Below are positions 35,603-45,700 of a stretch of 64,000 nucleotides of DNA, piece after piece; within the stretch, counting starts at the first letter, position 1, and each line of letters starts with the position of its first letter. A program made the translations under genes and the position numbers. The notes below the pieces were generated by a model that worked only from the letters and a program-made list of their open reading frames with translations, did not search any database and was not told the origin of the DNA. The stretch is from NCBI GenBank assembly GCA_002409325.1, contig DHUU01000001.1, positions 47,250 to 111,249 on the forward strand, in the 5' to 3' direction. This DNA comes from Bacteroidales bacterium UBA5226 (GTDB lineage Bacteria; Bacteroidota; Bacteroidia; Bacteroidales; UBA932).

Positions 35603-36625
35603 ATGTATCGTATCATCAGGCCCCTTATGTTTCTTTTTCCTCCCGAAACTGCCCATAAGCTGGTATTCATGGCTTTGGCTATAATGAAACACATCCCCTT
35701 TGGAACGAGTGTTTTACGGATGCTTTTTTCCTATAAATCCTCTTCAATGCAAAAACAGGTGATGGGCATAGATTTCCCAAATCCCGTGGGACTCGCTGCC
35801 GGGTTGGATAAAAATGCAGAGGTTTATAATCAGATGGGTGCTTTGGGTTTTGGTTTTGTAGAGATCGGATCTGTCACACTGGCTCCCCAGGAAGGGAATC
35901 CAAAACCCAGAAGTTTTCGTCTGGTAAAGGACAAAGCTTTAATCAACAGGATGGGGATCAATAACTCAGGGGTGAATCAAATTGTACGCAATATTCAGCG
36001 ATATAAACCCCATGTGATCATAGGCGGCAATATCTCAAAAAACACTAACACCCCCAATAATCTGGCATACAAGGATTTTGAAAAGGCTTTTGCCCAAATG
36101 TACGATTATGTGGATTATTTTGTCATTAATGTAAGCTGCCCTAATGTGAAAGACCTGCGCAGCCTCCAGACCGTTGACAATCTGACCGTGATTATCAGGC
36201 ATTTGACAGAAATCCGCAGGTATTGCGATGTTTACCGCCCTATTTTGCTAAAGGTGTCTCCCGATCTTTCCACTGATATGCTGGACCAGGTGATTGAATT
36301 GATCATGTTGTCGGGTCTGGATGGCGTAGTAGCCTGCAATACAACCGTATCCAGGGAAGGATTGGTTACTGCCAGGGAGAAGCTGGACACCATAGGGGAA
36401 GGAGGCCTAAGCGGCGCCCCGCTTAAAGAAAAAGTGCTTTCTGTTATCCGTTACATACATGAAAAAACTCAGGGCAACCTGCCCATTATTGGAGTGGGTG
36501 GGATCATGACTCCGCGTGACGCCAAAGACATGCTGGATGCCGGGGCATCGCTTGTTCAGGTTTATACCGGGTTTATTTACGAAGGTCCATGCTTTGCACG
36601 TAAAATACTGAAATACATCAGCTAG
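35603..36625 (+). CDS. pyrD: Dihydroorotate dehydrogenase, class 2 type
   Basis: A 340-residue FMN enzyme of pyrimidine synthesis. The N-terminal helix pair (YRIIRPLMFLFPPETAHKLVF) is the membrane-quinone module that defines class 2. NPVGLAAGLDKNAE, EIGSVTLAPQEGNPKPR and GVGGIMTPRDA are FMN-site segments. The catalytic loop reads NVSCPN, with Cys179 (codon at 36137-36139) at the position of catalytic Ser175 in the Escherichia coli class 2 enzyme. Cys is what class 1 enzymes use. It likely feeds electrons to quinone. Confidence 0.93.
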   Translation: MYRIIRPLMFLFPPETAHKLVFMALAIMKHIPFGTSVLRMLFSYKSSSMQKQVMGIDFPNPVGLAAGLDKNAEVYNQMGALGFGFVEIGSVTLAPQEGNPKPRSFRLVKDKALINRMGINNSGVNQIVRNIQRYKPHVIIGGNISKNTNTPNNLAYKDFEKAFAQMYDYVDYFVINVSCPNVKDLRSLQTVDNLTVIIRHLTEIRRYCDVYRPILLKVSPDLSTDMLDQVIELIMLSGLDGVVACNTTVSREGLVTAREKLDTIGEGGLSGAPLKEKVLSVIRYIHEKTQGNLPIIGVGGIMTPRDAKDMLDAGASLVQVYTGFIYEGPCFARKILKYIS

Positions 36626-36650
36626 TAGAAATTACTTAATTTTTTACTTT

Positions 36651-37748
36651 ATGATAAAAAAATGGTTTCTGGTACTGTTCTCATTACTGGGATCAGTACT
36701 GCTTCTGGTATCATGCAACATTAGACAGGATAATGCAATCACAGAGATTGATGAGCTCTTAACCCGGGTGTGGCCTTTGGATGAACCAGGCGGGGTTGTG
36801 CTGGTATTACATAAAGACAAGGTTGTATTCAGCAAAGGTTATGGGCTGGCCACCATCAATCCTGAGACACCTGCCACACCTGCAACCAATTTTTGCATAG
36901 CTTCGGTTTCCAAACAGTTCGCTTCCATTGCAACCCTCAGGCTGGCGCAGGAAGGCAGGTTATCGCTGGAGGATCCGGTTTCAAAATATTTTCCACAATT
37001 CCAGGCGCCTTTTTTCCAGGACATAACCCTGGCCCATCTGCTTTCCCATACATCCGGGATCCCGGATGTCAGGCCACGCACAGATAGCCTTTATGTATAC
37101 CACTCCACCGATGTGGAATCTTATTCCTATCTGGATACCCTGTCTTTTTTAAATTTCCTGCCCGGGTCTTCCTATCAATACATGAACCCGACGTACCAGC
37201 TGCTTTATACGGTTATTGAAAAGGCCTCGGGGATACCCTTTGAGGATTACATGAAGAACGAATTGTTCCAGCCTGCGGGCATGTCAAACACGTTGTATTT
37301 TGAATCCGGCAGGGATATCCCCTCTATGGCCCATGGATATCTTTTCAACAGTGATACAGGCATTTGGGAAGAATATGATTACGGTGAGGCATCTTTTTTT
37401 GCTTCCAAGGCAGACGGAGCGCTCTATACATCTGCAGAAGAATTTGTTCTCTGGGAATATGCCTTGAGAAACAATACAATTCTGGGCCAGGAAATGACCG
37501 GTAAAGCCCATACTTCGCATATTTGGACCGATATCCCCGATACCGGTTATGGTTACGGATGGTTCATTTCCCAAATTAACGGAGCCCCGAAGATCTACCA
37601 TACCGGAGATAACGGGGGCTTTAAAATCTATGCCGGCAGATACCCGCAAACAGAAACCCTGCTCTTGATATTCTCTACCCGTGATTTTGAGCGGGAAGAT
37701 ACAGTGGAAAAAATGGAACGCATCCTGGGAGAAGCCGGTTGGCTATAA
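36651..37748 (+). CDS. Beta-lactamase-family serine hydrolase lipoprotein
   Basis: A 365-residue lipoprotein (LLGSVLLLVSC lipobox, Cys near 23) of the class C beta-lactamase/DD-peptidase fold. The SxxK motif is SVSK near residue 86, the YxN motif is YMN near 182, and HTGDNGG near 325 replaces the KTG triad. Such proteins act as peptidases or esterases in the periplasm or at the surface, and few are true beta-lactamases. It is 25 bases after pyrD but not obviously related to it. The 3' end overlaps the convergent dipeptidase by six bases. Confidence 0.85.
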   Translation: MIKKWFLVLFSLLGSVLLLVSCNIRQDNAITEIDELLTRVWPLDEPGGVVLVLHKDKVVFSKGYGLATINPETPATPATNFCIASVSKQFASIATLRLAQEGRLSLEDPVSKYFPQFQAPFFQDITLAHLLSHTSGIPDVRPRTDSLYVYHSTDVESYSYLDTLSFLNFLPGSSYQYMNPTYQLLYTVIEKASGIPFEDYMKNELFQPAGMSNTLYFESGRDIPSMAHGYLFNSDTGIWEEYDYGEASFFASKADGALYTSAEEFVLWEYALRNNTILGQEMTGKAHTSHIWTDIPDTGYGYGWFISQINGAPKIYHTGDNGGFKIYAGRYPQTETLLLIFSTRDFEREDTVEKMERILGEAGWL

Positions 37749-38822
37749 TAGCCGCAGAAAATTGCCCCCCATGATCTTTTCTATGTCTGTATAGGAATAA
37801 CCTCTGGAATATAATTCTTCTGTAATAACCGGAAGAAGTGAAACGTCCTCCAGGCCTGCGGGACAGACTTCTATCCCGTCAAAGTCGGAACCAATGCCCA
37901 CATGATCCGGACCTACCATGGACACTACATGATCAATATGGTCAACTACCCTTTTATAGGAAGGCCTTGGAAGTGCAAATAGGGCTTTTTTTGCCTCCTG
38001 CATGCGTTTTTCGTTCTCTGCGGGATTATCCCTGTATGCCTCCTCGGCTTCTTCGTAGGCGTCAAGTAATGGGGCAACAGCCAGGGAAAAGGCTTTGTCA
38101 AGGAAAGGGGGATTGAAGTTGATCTGGATTACTCCACCCTGTGCTGCAAGATCTTTAATCATCTGATCTGTAAGATTTCTGGGCACGTCACATAAAGCTC
38201 TGCAACAAGAGTGTGTAGAAACAACGGGACGTGTGGAATACTTAAGCACATCATAAAAAGCCTCATCCGAAATATGCGCCACATCCACCAGGATCCCAAG
38301 GCGGTTCATCTCGGCAATCAATTCACGGCCAAAAGGACTAACCCCGTACCAGCGTTTTTCTTTGGTGGCACAACTGTCACAGACCTCGTTGTTACCCGCA
38401 TGTGTCAAAGTGATATAGCGGACTCCCATCTTATAGAACAGGCGGAGCAGGGAAAGATCCTTGTGAATGGGACCGGCGTTCTCCATACCCAGGAATATGG
38501 CAATCCTGCCCTGCCTTTTCAATTCCCTGGCCGTAAGGGCATCCGTCGCCAAAGCCGCTTTATCGGGATAACGATCCAGCATATCGTACACAGATGCAAG
38601 CGCTTCAAGTGCCTTGTAGGTGCATTGGTAAGGCTCCCACTTATTGGAAACATAGATGGCAAAGAAGGAAGCGTCTACGCCTCCTTCTTTCATTCTTACC
38701 AGATCCACGTGACCTGTTCCGGTCCTCTGGCCTATATCCAGACCATACCTGCTGAGCATAATGGGTGTGTCACAATGTGAATCAAGAACCAGGATTTTCT
38801 GGTGGATCTCTTTGGCTGTCAT
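37743..38822 (-). CDS. Membrane dipeptidase family protein (peptidase M19)
   Basis: A 359-residue zinc dipeptidase of the renal dipeptidase family. The metal-binding HxD is in VLDSHCDTP, with further ligands expected in YITLTHAGNN, VDVAHISDEAF and VVSTHSCCRAL. VGIGSDFDGIE near the C terminus is the family signature. No signal peptide is visible, so it is probably cytoplasmic and cleaves dipeptides. It is the last gene of a run beginning at the sigma factor or DUF3810 gene, nine bases after a DUF2807 gene. Confidence 0.9.
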   Translation of the reverse strand: MTAKEIHQKILVLDSHCDTPIMLSRYGLDIGQRTGTGHVDLVRMKEGGVDASFFAIYVSNKWEPYQCTYKALEALASVYDMLDRYPDKAALATDALTARELKRQGRIAIFLGMENAGPIHKDLSLLRLFYKMGVRYITLTHAGNNEVCDSCATKEKRWYGVSPFGRELIAEMNRLGILVDVAHISDEAFYDVLKYSTRPVVSTHSCCRALCDVPRNLTDQMIKDLAAQGGVIQINFNPPFLDKAFSLAVAPLLDAYEEAEEAYRDNPAENEKRMQEAKKALFALPRPSYKRVVDHIDHVVSMVGPDHVGIGSDFDGIEVCPAGLEDVSLLPVITEELYSRGYSYTDIEKIMGGNFLRLL

Positions 38823-38831
38823 ATCAATTAC

Positions 38832-39671
38832 TTAATAAGATGTCATCTGGGCTGCACCGCTGGTGTTCACGTTCCGAAGGGTTACATTCCTGTTGTAACG
38901 CAGTTTTGCGGCTCCCGAAACCTCTGGTTCCAAGGAACCCAAAACCTTTACTTGTGCTTTACCTACTCCGCTTACTATGGCTTTCATAACTTCCACCTCA
39001 AATTCCTGTCCCTCGAAAGCAGAGGTGCCGCTGATATCAATGGAAGAACGAATGGCTTTCCCCTGGATTACCGCATTCCCGTTTCCACTGATTTCAATAT
39101 CGGCAAAGGTAATGGTTTTCCCAACCAATCCGAAAAATCCTTTGGACGCACCGCTGATCTCCAGATCTAACTGTTCTGTCACCCCATACATTTGAATATC
39201 AGATACTCCCGACAACTCTACCTGCAGATCGTTGCATTCTATCTGTTTGATTTCTGCGAAGGTAACTCCAGAGAGCTCAATATTCATGCTGTTGGTAACA
39301 AAAGGGTCCCTGACGTACAGTTTAGTAACGCCGCTCATCCCAATGCTTCTTAGTTCGGGCATTGTCAGGGTGCATTCAATTTCCAGGTTCTTGTACCTGC
39401 GTTGGACAGATTTGGGAATACCTCCGTCCACAATGCCTATGTAAAGGACGCCCTTACGGACTTCAATATCCAGGTAATCAAAGACCTCGTTGTATGTTAG
39501 AACCGAAACGGAATGAGAAGGGCTTTTTTCTATCGTGACTTTAACTACGCCCGATATTTCCACCCCTGAAAAGGGTTCCACCTTGAAATTTCTTTTTTCA
39601 ACAGACTCTTTCTGTGCCAGTGCCACTGTACAGAAAAGTGTCATAAAGATTATTGTAACTATCTTTTTCAT
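38832..39671 (-). CDS. DUF2807 (head GIN domain) secreted beta-helix protein, first copy
   Basis: A 279-residue exported protein with signal peptide IVTIIFMTLFCTVALAQ. The rest is a right-handed repeat series of DUF2807 type, with recurring EISGV, ELSGV and EISG turns (for example VEPFSGVEISGVVKVTIE and DLEISGASKGFFG). Such proteins are annotated as putative autotransporter-like adhesins; no passenger role is shown. It follows a related gene at 39709-40530 and is probably a duplicate. Both lie downstream of an ECF sigma/anti-sigma pair that may control them. Confidence 0.85.
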   Translation of the reverse strand: MKKIVTIIFMTLFCTVALAQKESVEKRNFKVEPFSGVEISGVVKVTIEKSPSHSVSVLTYNEVFDYLDIEVRKGVLYIGIVDGGIPKSVQRRYKNLEIECTLTMPELRSIGMSGVTKLYVRDPFVTNSMNIELSGVTFAEIKQIECNDLQVELSGVSDIQMYGVTEQLDLEISGASKGFFGLVGKTITFADIEISGNGNAVIQGKAIRSSIDISGTSAFEGQEFEVEVMKAIVSGVGKAQVKVLGSLEPEVSGAAKLRYNRNVTLRNVNTSGAAQMTSY

Positions 39672-39708
39672 AACATTTTAAACTAATTACTTTTTGTAAC
39701 ACTATATA

Positions 39709-40530
39709 TCAATAAGTGTTGATTGAAGAGGCCCCGCTGGATACGGATCTGGTAAATTCAGGCTTCCCCTCAATGTGAACACTCGATGCGCCTGATGCAG
39801 AAACACCTATCTTTTTTGTAACGTTTAATTGTGCGGAAGAGGCCCCGGAACATCTGATATCCATATCTTCTGTGGCGAAATCCCGGGCTTTGACATGACT
39901 TGCTCCCGAAACCGTAAAACTGGCACTGGTGGAACTTCCGTTCATAACAACGGTAGAAGCGCCCGATGCCTTAAGTTCAATGTACTCTGTCTGCTGATTG
40001 TAACGCAAAATGGAAGCGCCATTTACGTAGGCTTTTGTTTTTGTGGCCAATCCGCTGATCTCTAGTTCAGATGCCCCGTTTATGTCAAGATTGGCTGCAT
40101 GTGTCATTATCGCGATTTCGGCTCTGGAGGCACCTGTCATTTTTGCCATGAAATTGGAAGGTGAAAATTTGTCGCGCGTAACAAGAGTTGCCGAATTGGA
40201 TAACTCAAAGCCTTCCAGATCGGGCATGGTGACACGGGCTTTGATTTTCTGCCTGTTCCCCAGGACGTTCTTAGCCGTACGCCACCACTCTTTTGTTACC
40301 CCAAGATGAAGTGTGTTGCCTGTAACATTTACCTGAATGTCCTGGGCAAGATCTTCGGGAATTTCCAGTTTCACAGAGTGTGTCCTGCCCTTGAAAACCT
40401 CTATCTCATAAATGAAAGAGGCATTTATAGCGTTGAATTGTTCCGGCCGGTAATCTCTTTTTACTGTGTTTTGTCCCAAAAGGATGGTCCATGACACGAG
40501 GGCCACTGTGATTAATGCGATTCTTTTCAT
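39709..40530 (-). CDS. DUF2807 (head GIN domain) secreted beta-helix protein, second copy
   Basis: A 273-residue exported protein with signal peptide IALITVALVSWTILLGQ. It contains the DUF2807 repeat series with SGAS and NGAS turns (for example KASGASTVVMNGSS, CSGASSAQLN). It is clearly related to the next gene, but its turns mostly read SGAS where the other copy has SGV, so the two have diverged. Seven bases separate it from the anti-sigma-like gene. The cell-surface location is inferred from the signal peptide and family. Confidence 0.85.
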   Translation of the reverse strand: MKRIALITVALVSWTILLGQNTVKRDYRPEQFNAINASFIYEIEVFKGRTHSVKLEIPEDLAQDIQVNVTGNTLHLGVTKEWWRTAKNVLGNRQKIKARVTMPDLEGFELSNSATLVTRDKFSPSNFMAKMTGASRAEIAIMTHAANLDINGASELEISGLATKTKAYVNGASILRYNQQTEYIELKASGASTVVMNGSSTSASFTVSGASHVKARDFATEDMDIRCSGASSAQLNVTKKIGVSASGASSVHIEGKPEFTRSVSSGASSINTY

Positions 40531-40536
40531 GATTTT

Positions 40537-41040
40537 TTACGTTTGATTTGTCAATGAAGCAATCCTTATCATTCCTTCATATAACTGTTTATAATATTCT
40601 TTATTTAAGCGTTCTGCTTCTTTACCCGATATTCCCTCGGGAAGCATATCGGAGAATTCATGGGCAGAAGCGGGCATGAGGGATTCCATATTCATAAGTA
40701 TCTCCTGTCGTTTGTATTCCGGTAGGTTTCTGGAATCAAATTCTATCTGACTTGATATTTTCCGGATTTGGTTATAATAACAGGTGTGAGCACCGTCTGC
40801 GCACGGATCGGCAAGCAAACCTGCCAGAGGATCCTCTTTGAGAAAGCGTATTCCTATTGTGAGCACCACTAAAAGTAACGCTGCTGCAGAAACGTATATC
40901 AACTGTTTAACTAAGTGGCGATTTCTTTTCAAACCGCTTTTTGCGAGTCGTTCTTCAAACCTTGTTTGGTGCCCCTGCGGCGGGGCCTCCGCTTCAAAAA
41001 GCTCCCTGTTGTCCTGAATGTAAGACCTTAAATTATCCAT
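40537..41040 (-). CDS. Membrane protein, likely anti-sigma factor of the adjacent ECF sigma factor
   Basis: A 167-residue protein with a 50-residue cytoplasmic N terminus, one membrane segment (KQLIYVSAAALLLVVLTIGI) and a periplasmic C-terminal domain of about 95 residues. The N terminus contains FEAEAPPQGHQTRFEERL, a phrase common to Bacteroidota proteins encoded after ECF sigma genes. Its start overlaps the sigma gene stop by 13 bases. I see no FecR domain or zinc-finger HxxxCxxC, so the anti-sigma call rests on topology and position. Confidence 0.6.
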   Translation of the reverse strand: MDNLRSYIQDNRELFEAEAPPQGHQTRFEERLAKSGLKRNRHLVKQLIYVSAAALLLVVLTIGIRFLKEDPLAGLLADPCADGAHTCYYNQIRKISSQIEFDSRNLPEYKRQEILMNMESLMPASAHEFSDMLPEGISGKEAERLNKEYYKQLYEGMIRIASLTNQT

Positions 41041-41558
41041 ATCTTGTTTATTGCTGACTGTAATTTTTTCCGGCCGCGGCTGTACTGGCTTCGGACCGAA
41101 ACAGGCTGCAGTCCTGTTATCTCGGCAATTTCCTCAAAATCATACCCTTCAAATAGGTATAAGCTTAAAATGGTGCGGTAACCCGATGGCAGTGCATCCA
41201 GTTGTTCTCTGATGGTCCGCACAAGGGTTTCCCGTTCGCTTTCTTCCACGGGTAACGGGAACAAATCCGGATCCTGATTGGCAGCAGTACCCTGCAGCTC
41301 CTTGCTGTCAATTGTTTCTGCCTCTCTGAAGCATTGAAAATCCAAAGAACGAAGGCGGTCGATGGCACCCCTGACGGCAACCCTGCGCAACCAGGCATAG
41401 CAGGCTTTGTTGTTGATAAAACGCATTTTACCCCCGGTAAACAATTTGACAAAGGCATCCTGCATGCATTCCTCAGCATCCATGGGCGAGCGTAGAATAC
41501 GCAAACACACGTGGTAAATTGGCTTGTGGTATTCCCTGTAAAGGGCTGTTTGGTTCAT
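41028..41558 (-). CDS. RNA polymerase ECF sigma factor
   Basis: A 176-residue sigma-70 family protein of ECF type. Region 2 is YREYHKPIYHVCLRILRSPMDAEECMQDAFVKLF. Region 4 is LPSGYRTILSLYLFEGYDFEEIAEITG, then VSVRSQYSRGRKKL, the helix-turn-helix. No region 3 is present, as expected. The likely membrane-anchored anti-sigma gene follows with overlap. The two DUF2807 genes and the dipeptidase downstream are candidate targets or partners. Confidence 0.92.
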   Translation of the reverse strand: MNQTALYREYHKPIYHVCLRILRSPMDAEECMQDAFVKLFTGGKMRFINNKACYAWLRRVAVRGAIDRLRSLDFQCFREAETIDSKELQGTAANQDPDLFPLPVEESERETLVRTIREQLDALPSGYRTILSLYLFEGYDFEEIAEITGLQPVSVRSQYSRGRKKLQSAINKIWII

Positions 41559-41567
41559 ATTTGTCCG

Positions 41568-42707
41568 CTAAAGGGTGCCTTCACCTATACAAACGGAACT
41601 TCCAGGATTTTGTTGCACCTGTTTATTATGAATTATAAAATCTGCGATCATAAGATCCACAACCTTCCCGTAACTGGCTACTCCTTCGGGTTGCGCATTG
41701 GCTTTGAGGTAAGCATCGTTGACTTTTTGAGACATCACTCCAAAAGAAGAACGAAATTGTTCCCAGTACTCATATTCCTCTTGCAAGTCGTACAGAACCC
41801 GGGGAGAAAGGCTTTCCAGCAAGGCAGGATACTCTTGCGGCACTGCGCTATGGATGGCATTCAGTATATAATTCAGGGAATGCAGAAGGCAGGAATACTT
41901 CAGATCCCCGTTGCCGGTATGGCGTGCCACCAGATAAGCCAGAAAATTTGCTTCATTCTCCCGCATGAAACCACGTACATGAGCCTGCTCATGGGCCATT
42001 ATTGCCGGCAAGCGGAAGACCGGTACATCTTTGTTCACATTGGCCTCGAGCGTCCAGGGAAAGAAAAATCCGCTCATATAGGCATAGGACATGCCTCTGG
42101 ATGCCAGAATGGTCTTGGTTGCCGGATACCTGCCGCCTGTCCTGAGTCCGGTGGTAACAGCCAGTGAATCATAGGCCAGGGCAATGTCTTTTTTATAACG
42201 GTCAAAAGTGTGATCGGGGATCATATCGCCCTGAGGGGTACGACGGGTATAAGAGGCGGCCAGGTTGACTTCCCGCACCAGTGCACCGGCCATATTGGTC
42301 AGATCTGACGTTGTTACTTGTAGTTGCGGATAAGCCAGGCGGTCTTCAAGGAAGAGGCGGTGGTAATGAAGCCCGCAGGTGAGCATATAGGCCGAGATCA
42401 CCCAAAGGAGGAAAGAAGCTGTAGCAATCAGGTTTTTTTTCCAGATCACCTTCACCTGTGAAAGCGGCTTGACAAACATAATTACAATTCCACGAACCAG
42501 GTAAAAAAGCAGGAAAAAGACCAGAAGGTAAAGTAAAACCTCGGCAAGAGAAAATGGAATGAGCGCAACAAGAGTTGAAACACCTTGTGCTATAAGTATA
42601 TACAAAAAACTGGAATAGACTGTGTCCATGAATGAAGGGAACAGCCTGAACAGGATCAGAAGCACCACAGACAAGGCCAGCACGAGCAATGGTATGCGCA
42701 GTTTCAT
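41568..42707 (-). CDS. DUF3810 membrane protein with metalloprotease-like motif
   Basis: A 379-residue protein with three N-terminal membrane segments in the first 120 residues (LRIPLLVLALSVVLLILF and two more). A soluble domain follows that holds HEQAHVRGF then NEANFLAYL, a zincin-like HExxH-type pattern with HEQAH and a downstream Glu. DUF3810 proteins of Bacteroidota have this layout and no proven substrate. It lies nine bases before the sigma factor start on the same strand, so it could be transcribed with it. A TAACTTTG element at 42720-42713 is close to the start. Confidence 0.8.
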   Translation of the reverse strand: MKLRIPLLVLALSVVLLILFRLFPSFMDTVYSSFLYILIAQGVSTLVALIPFSLAEVLLYLLVFFLLFYLVRGIVIMFVKPLSQVKVIWKKNLIATASFLLWVISAYMLTCGLHYHRLFLEDRLAYPQLQVTTSDLTNMAGALVREVNLAASYTRRTPQGDMIPDHTFDRYKKDIALAYDSLAVTTGLRTGGRYPATKTILASRGMSYAYMSGFFFPWTLEANVNKDVPVFRLPAIMAHEQAHVRGFMRENEANFLAYLVARHTGNGDLKYSCLLHSLNYILNAIHSAVPQEYPALLESLSPRVLYDLQEEYEYWEQFRSSFGVMSQKVNDAYLKANAQPEGVASYGKVVDLMIADFIIHNKQVQQNPGSSVCIGEGTL

Positions 42708-42721
42708 ATAGACAAAGTTAT

Positions 42722-42729
42722 TATATTTG
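42722..42729 (+). promoter_or_regulatory. -7 element of the amidase-like gene
   Basis: TATATTTG matches the -7 consensus and lies 21 bases before the ATG at 42751. No -33 box is evident. The element overlaps the divergent DUF3810 promoter region. Confidence 0.4.
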
Positions 42730-42750
42730 TCCTTTCATTAGACCTATACC

Positions 42751-45700
42751 ATGAGAAAACGGATCATTCTGACGGCTGCCATTGTATTATCGTTTGTTGT
42801 TGGCACCAATGCACAAACCATTGCCTTTCCCCCCTTGTTTGACAGCACTACTGCGGCACAGCTAACCGACTCGCTCAGAACAATACTCTCTGACGGGGTA
42901 ATGCGCATTTCAGGGATAAGGATCCGGAATATTGAACTGGATGACAGGCACCAGCTCATCACTTTAGACTTTGGAGCCGGAATGGCTGAATATCCCATCC
43001 GCAAGGATAATGCAGAACAGGTTTTCCAAGCCATACGCCATTTCATGCCTTCAAGGTACAACCATTACAATCTCACGATCAGGACAGACAACAAAGAACT
43101 GGAAGAGCTCATACCCGCCTATTACGACCCAACCCGGAAATCCTATGACAAAAAGGCGTTGGAAAATAACATGAAGGAATACCAAAGTGCCTTTGAGATA
43201 GACAGGAAAGCTCCTGCCAGAATTCTTCCAAAAAAAGGAACTCCCCGGGAAATAGCTTTACAGAAAAAATTGGAAAACAGGCAGGCATCTATCAACCTGG
43301 CAAAGCTGGAAGCCCAGTCGCGGATGAAAAAAAATACAAGAAAACGCGACAGGCACCAATGGCCCGACCTGGGCCCGACTCCCCTTGTGTGGCGGGAAAA
43401 CCGTCCGTTTGAGATAACCAATGGATTGCAGAACAGACATATTGCACTTTGGCACAGTCATGGATTGTATTATGACCAGAAGCTTGCCCGTTGGGAATGG
43501 CAACGGCCCAGGCTCTTCCAGACTGTAGAAGACCTCTATACCATGTCTTATGTACTCCCCTTCCTGACTCCTATGCTGGAAAACGCCGGGGCCGTGGTAT
43601 TGCTGCCGCGGGAACGGGACACGCAGGTCCATGAAGTCATAGTGGATAACGATAATCCTGAAAGCGGCTACAGCGAACAGGCAGGAACATATATGTGGCG
43701 TACAGACGAAGAGGACAATCATGGTTTTGCCCATAAAAAGGAGGTATACACCCATTTTGAAAATCCTTTCCGTATGGGGACCTACCGCAGGATCGTGACA
43801 CACAACCCGGAATTGAACAAGAAAGTTGTGATGCACCCTTCTTCTGCTGAATGGGTTCCAAATATTCCCCAATCAGGCCAATACGCCGTTTACGTATCCT
43901 ATGCAAGCCTTCCGGTCAGTGCACGCGATGCCCGTTACACGGTTCACCACAAGGGAGGCAGAGAGGTATTCCGGGTGAACCAGCAGATGGGGGGCGGAAC
44001 CTGGATCTATCTGGGTACTTTTACTTTTGATAAGGGCCGGAACCTCTCAGGCCGTGTAACCCTGACAAACCAAAGCGGTGAGGTCAACGCAATAATTACT
44101 GCAGATGCTGTAAAATTTGGCGGGGGCATGGGCAATATCGGACGCTTTATACAGGATACCGCCATTCTGGCTACCTACGGAAATATAGAAATTCCTCCCC
44201 AGGTGAGCAACTACCCCCGGTTTACCGAAGGGGCCCGTTACTGGCTGCAATGGGCGGGTTTTGCCGATTCAGTGTATACTTATTACGAAGGAGAGCATGA
44301 CTATATTGATGATTACTCCTCCCGTGGGCGCTGGGTGAACACCCTGGCAGGCGGATCGGAAAAGCACCCGGATAACCCGGGACTAAATATTCCTGTGGAT
44401 CTTTCCCTGGCTTTTCATACCGATGCCGGTGTAACCAGGAATGACAGCATTATCGGGACCCTGGCCATATATACCCGGGACAGCGATGGAACCGAGTTGT
44501 TACCAACGGGTCACAGCCGCCTCACTTCCAGGGATTATACAGACCTGGTACAGACTCAGATAGTCAATGACCTGCGTGCCCTTTGGAATCCCGACTGGAC
44601 AAGACGCGGTATCTGGAATCGTTCTTATTCGGAAAGCCGTTCGGCCCAGGTGCCGGCAATGCTTCTGGAGCTGCTATCCCACCAGAATTTTGCCGATATG
44701 CGTTACGGGCTCGATCCCCTGTTCCGCTTTACTGTCAGCCGCGCCATATACAAGGGAATGTTACGTTATCTGAGCAGTACCCTGGGTTTTGAGTATATTG
44801 TTCAACCCCTTCCCGTCCAGAGCATTGCCGTTGGTTTTTCAGAAAACGGACAGGCCCTGCTGACATGGAAACCCACATACGACGGGCTTGAACCAACTGC
44901 CTTACCGCAAGGGTATGTTGTCTACACCCGTACAGGAGATGAAAGCCTGCCATTTGACGGGGGGGTGTTTTATCCCGGGAACGTGGCGGAAATCCCCATC
45001 CGTGAAGGAACACATTACAGTTTCCGTGTCACGGCCATTAACCGGGGCGGAGAAAGTTTCCCCTCTGAAACGGTTAGCCTTTACAAGGTCCCTGCAGGTG
45101 AAGAAAAAGGAACTGTACTGATTGTCAATGGATTTACACGCGTTTCGGCACCAGACAGTTTTGCCTCGGAAGATACCCTGTTTGCCGGTTTTGTAGACCA
45201 GTCAGACTACGGTGTCCCTTATCTGAGGGACATCTCCTATATTGGTTCACAGTATGAATTCCGGCGCAAAAACGGATGGGCAGATGACGATGCGCCCGGT
45301 TTCGGAGCAAGTAATGCCGATTGGGAAACCAAAGTCATCCCAGGCAACACCTTTGACTATCCCTTGATCCACGGCAAGTCATTTGCCCGGGAAGGATACA
45401 GTTATGTGTCATCTGACCTGCAAGCGTTTATTGATGTAGATTCAGGGATTGATCCCCGGGATTTCTTCGCTGTCGATCTGATCCTGGGTAAACAAAAACA
45501 GGTGCGGCGCGGAGGCACAGCCTATGGCATGCCTGAATTCAAAGCCTTCCCGGAAGCCCTGCAGATCAGGCTGACTCAATATGCCAGCCAGGGAGGAAAC
45601 ATGATCATAAGCGGTGCCTATGTAGCGTCCGACCTCTGGGAACCATCGGGCATAGACACCCTTGCCCGGCATTTTGCCCGGGAAACACTCAATATCCGTT

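Noticed and set aside
36651..37748. Antibiotic-resistance beta-lactamase
   Set aside because: It has the fold motifs, but HTG replaces KTG and the protein is a lipoprotein next to unrelated genes, as in many peptidase/esterase relatives.
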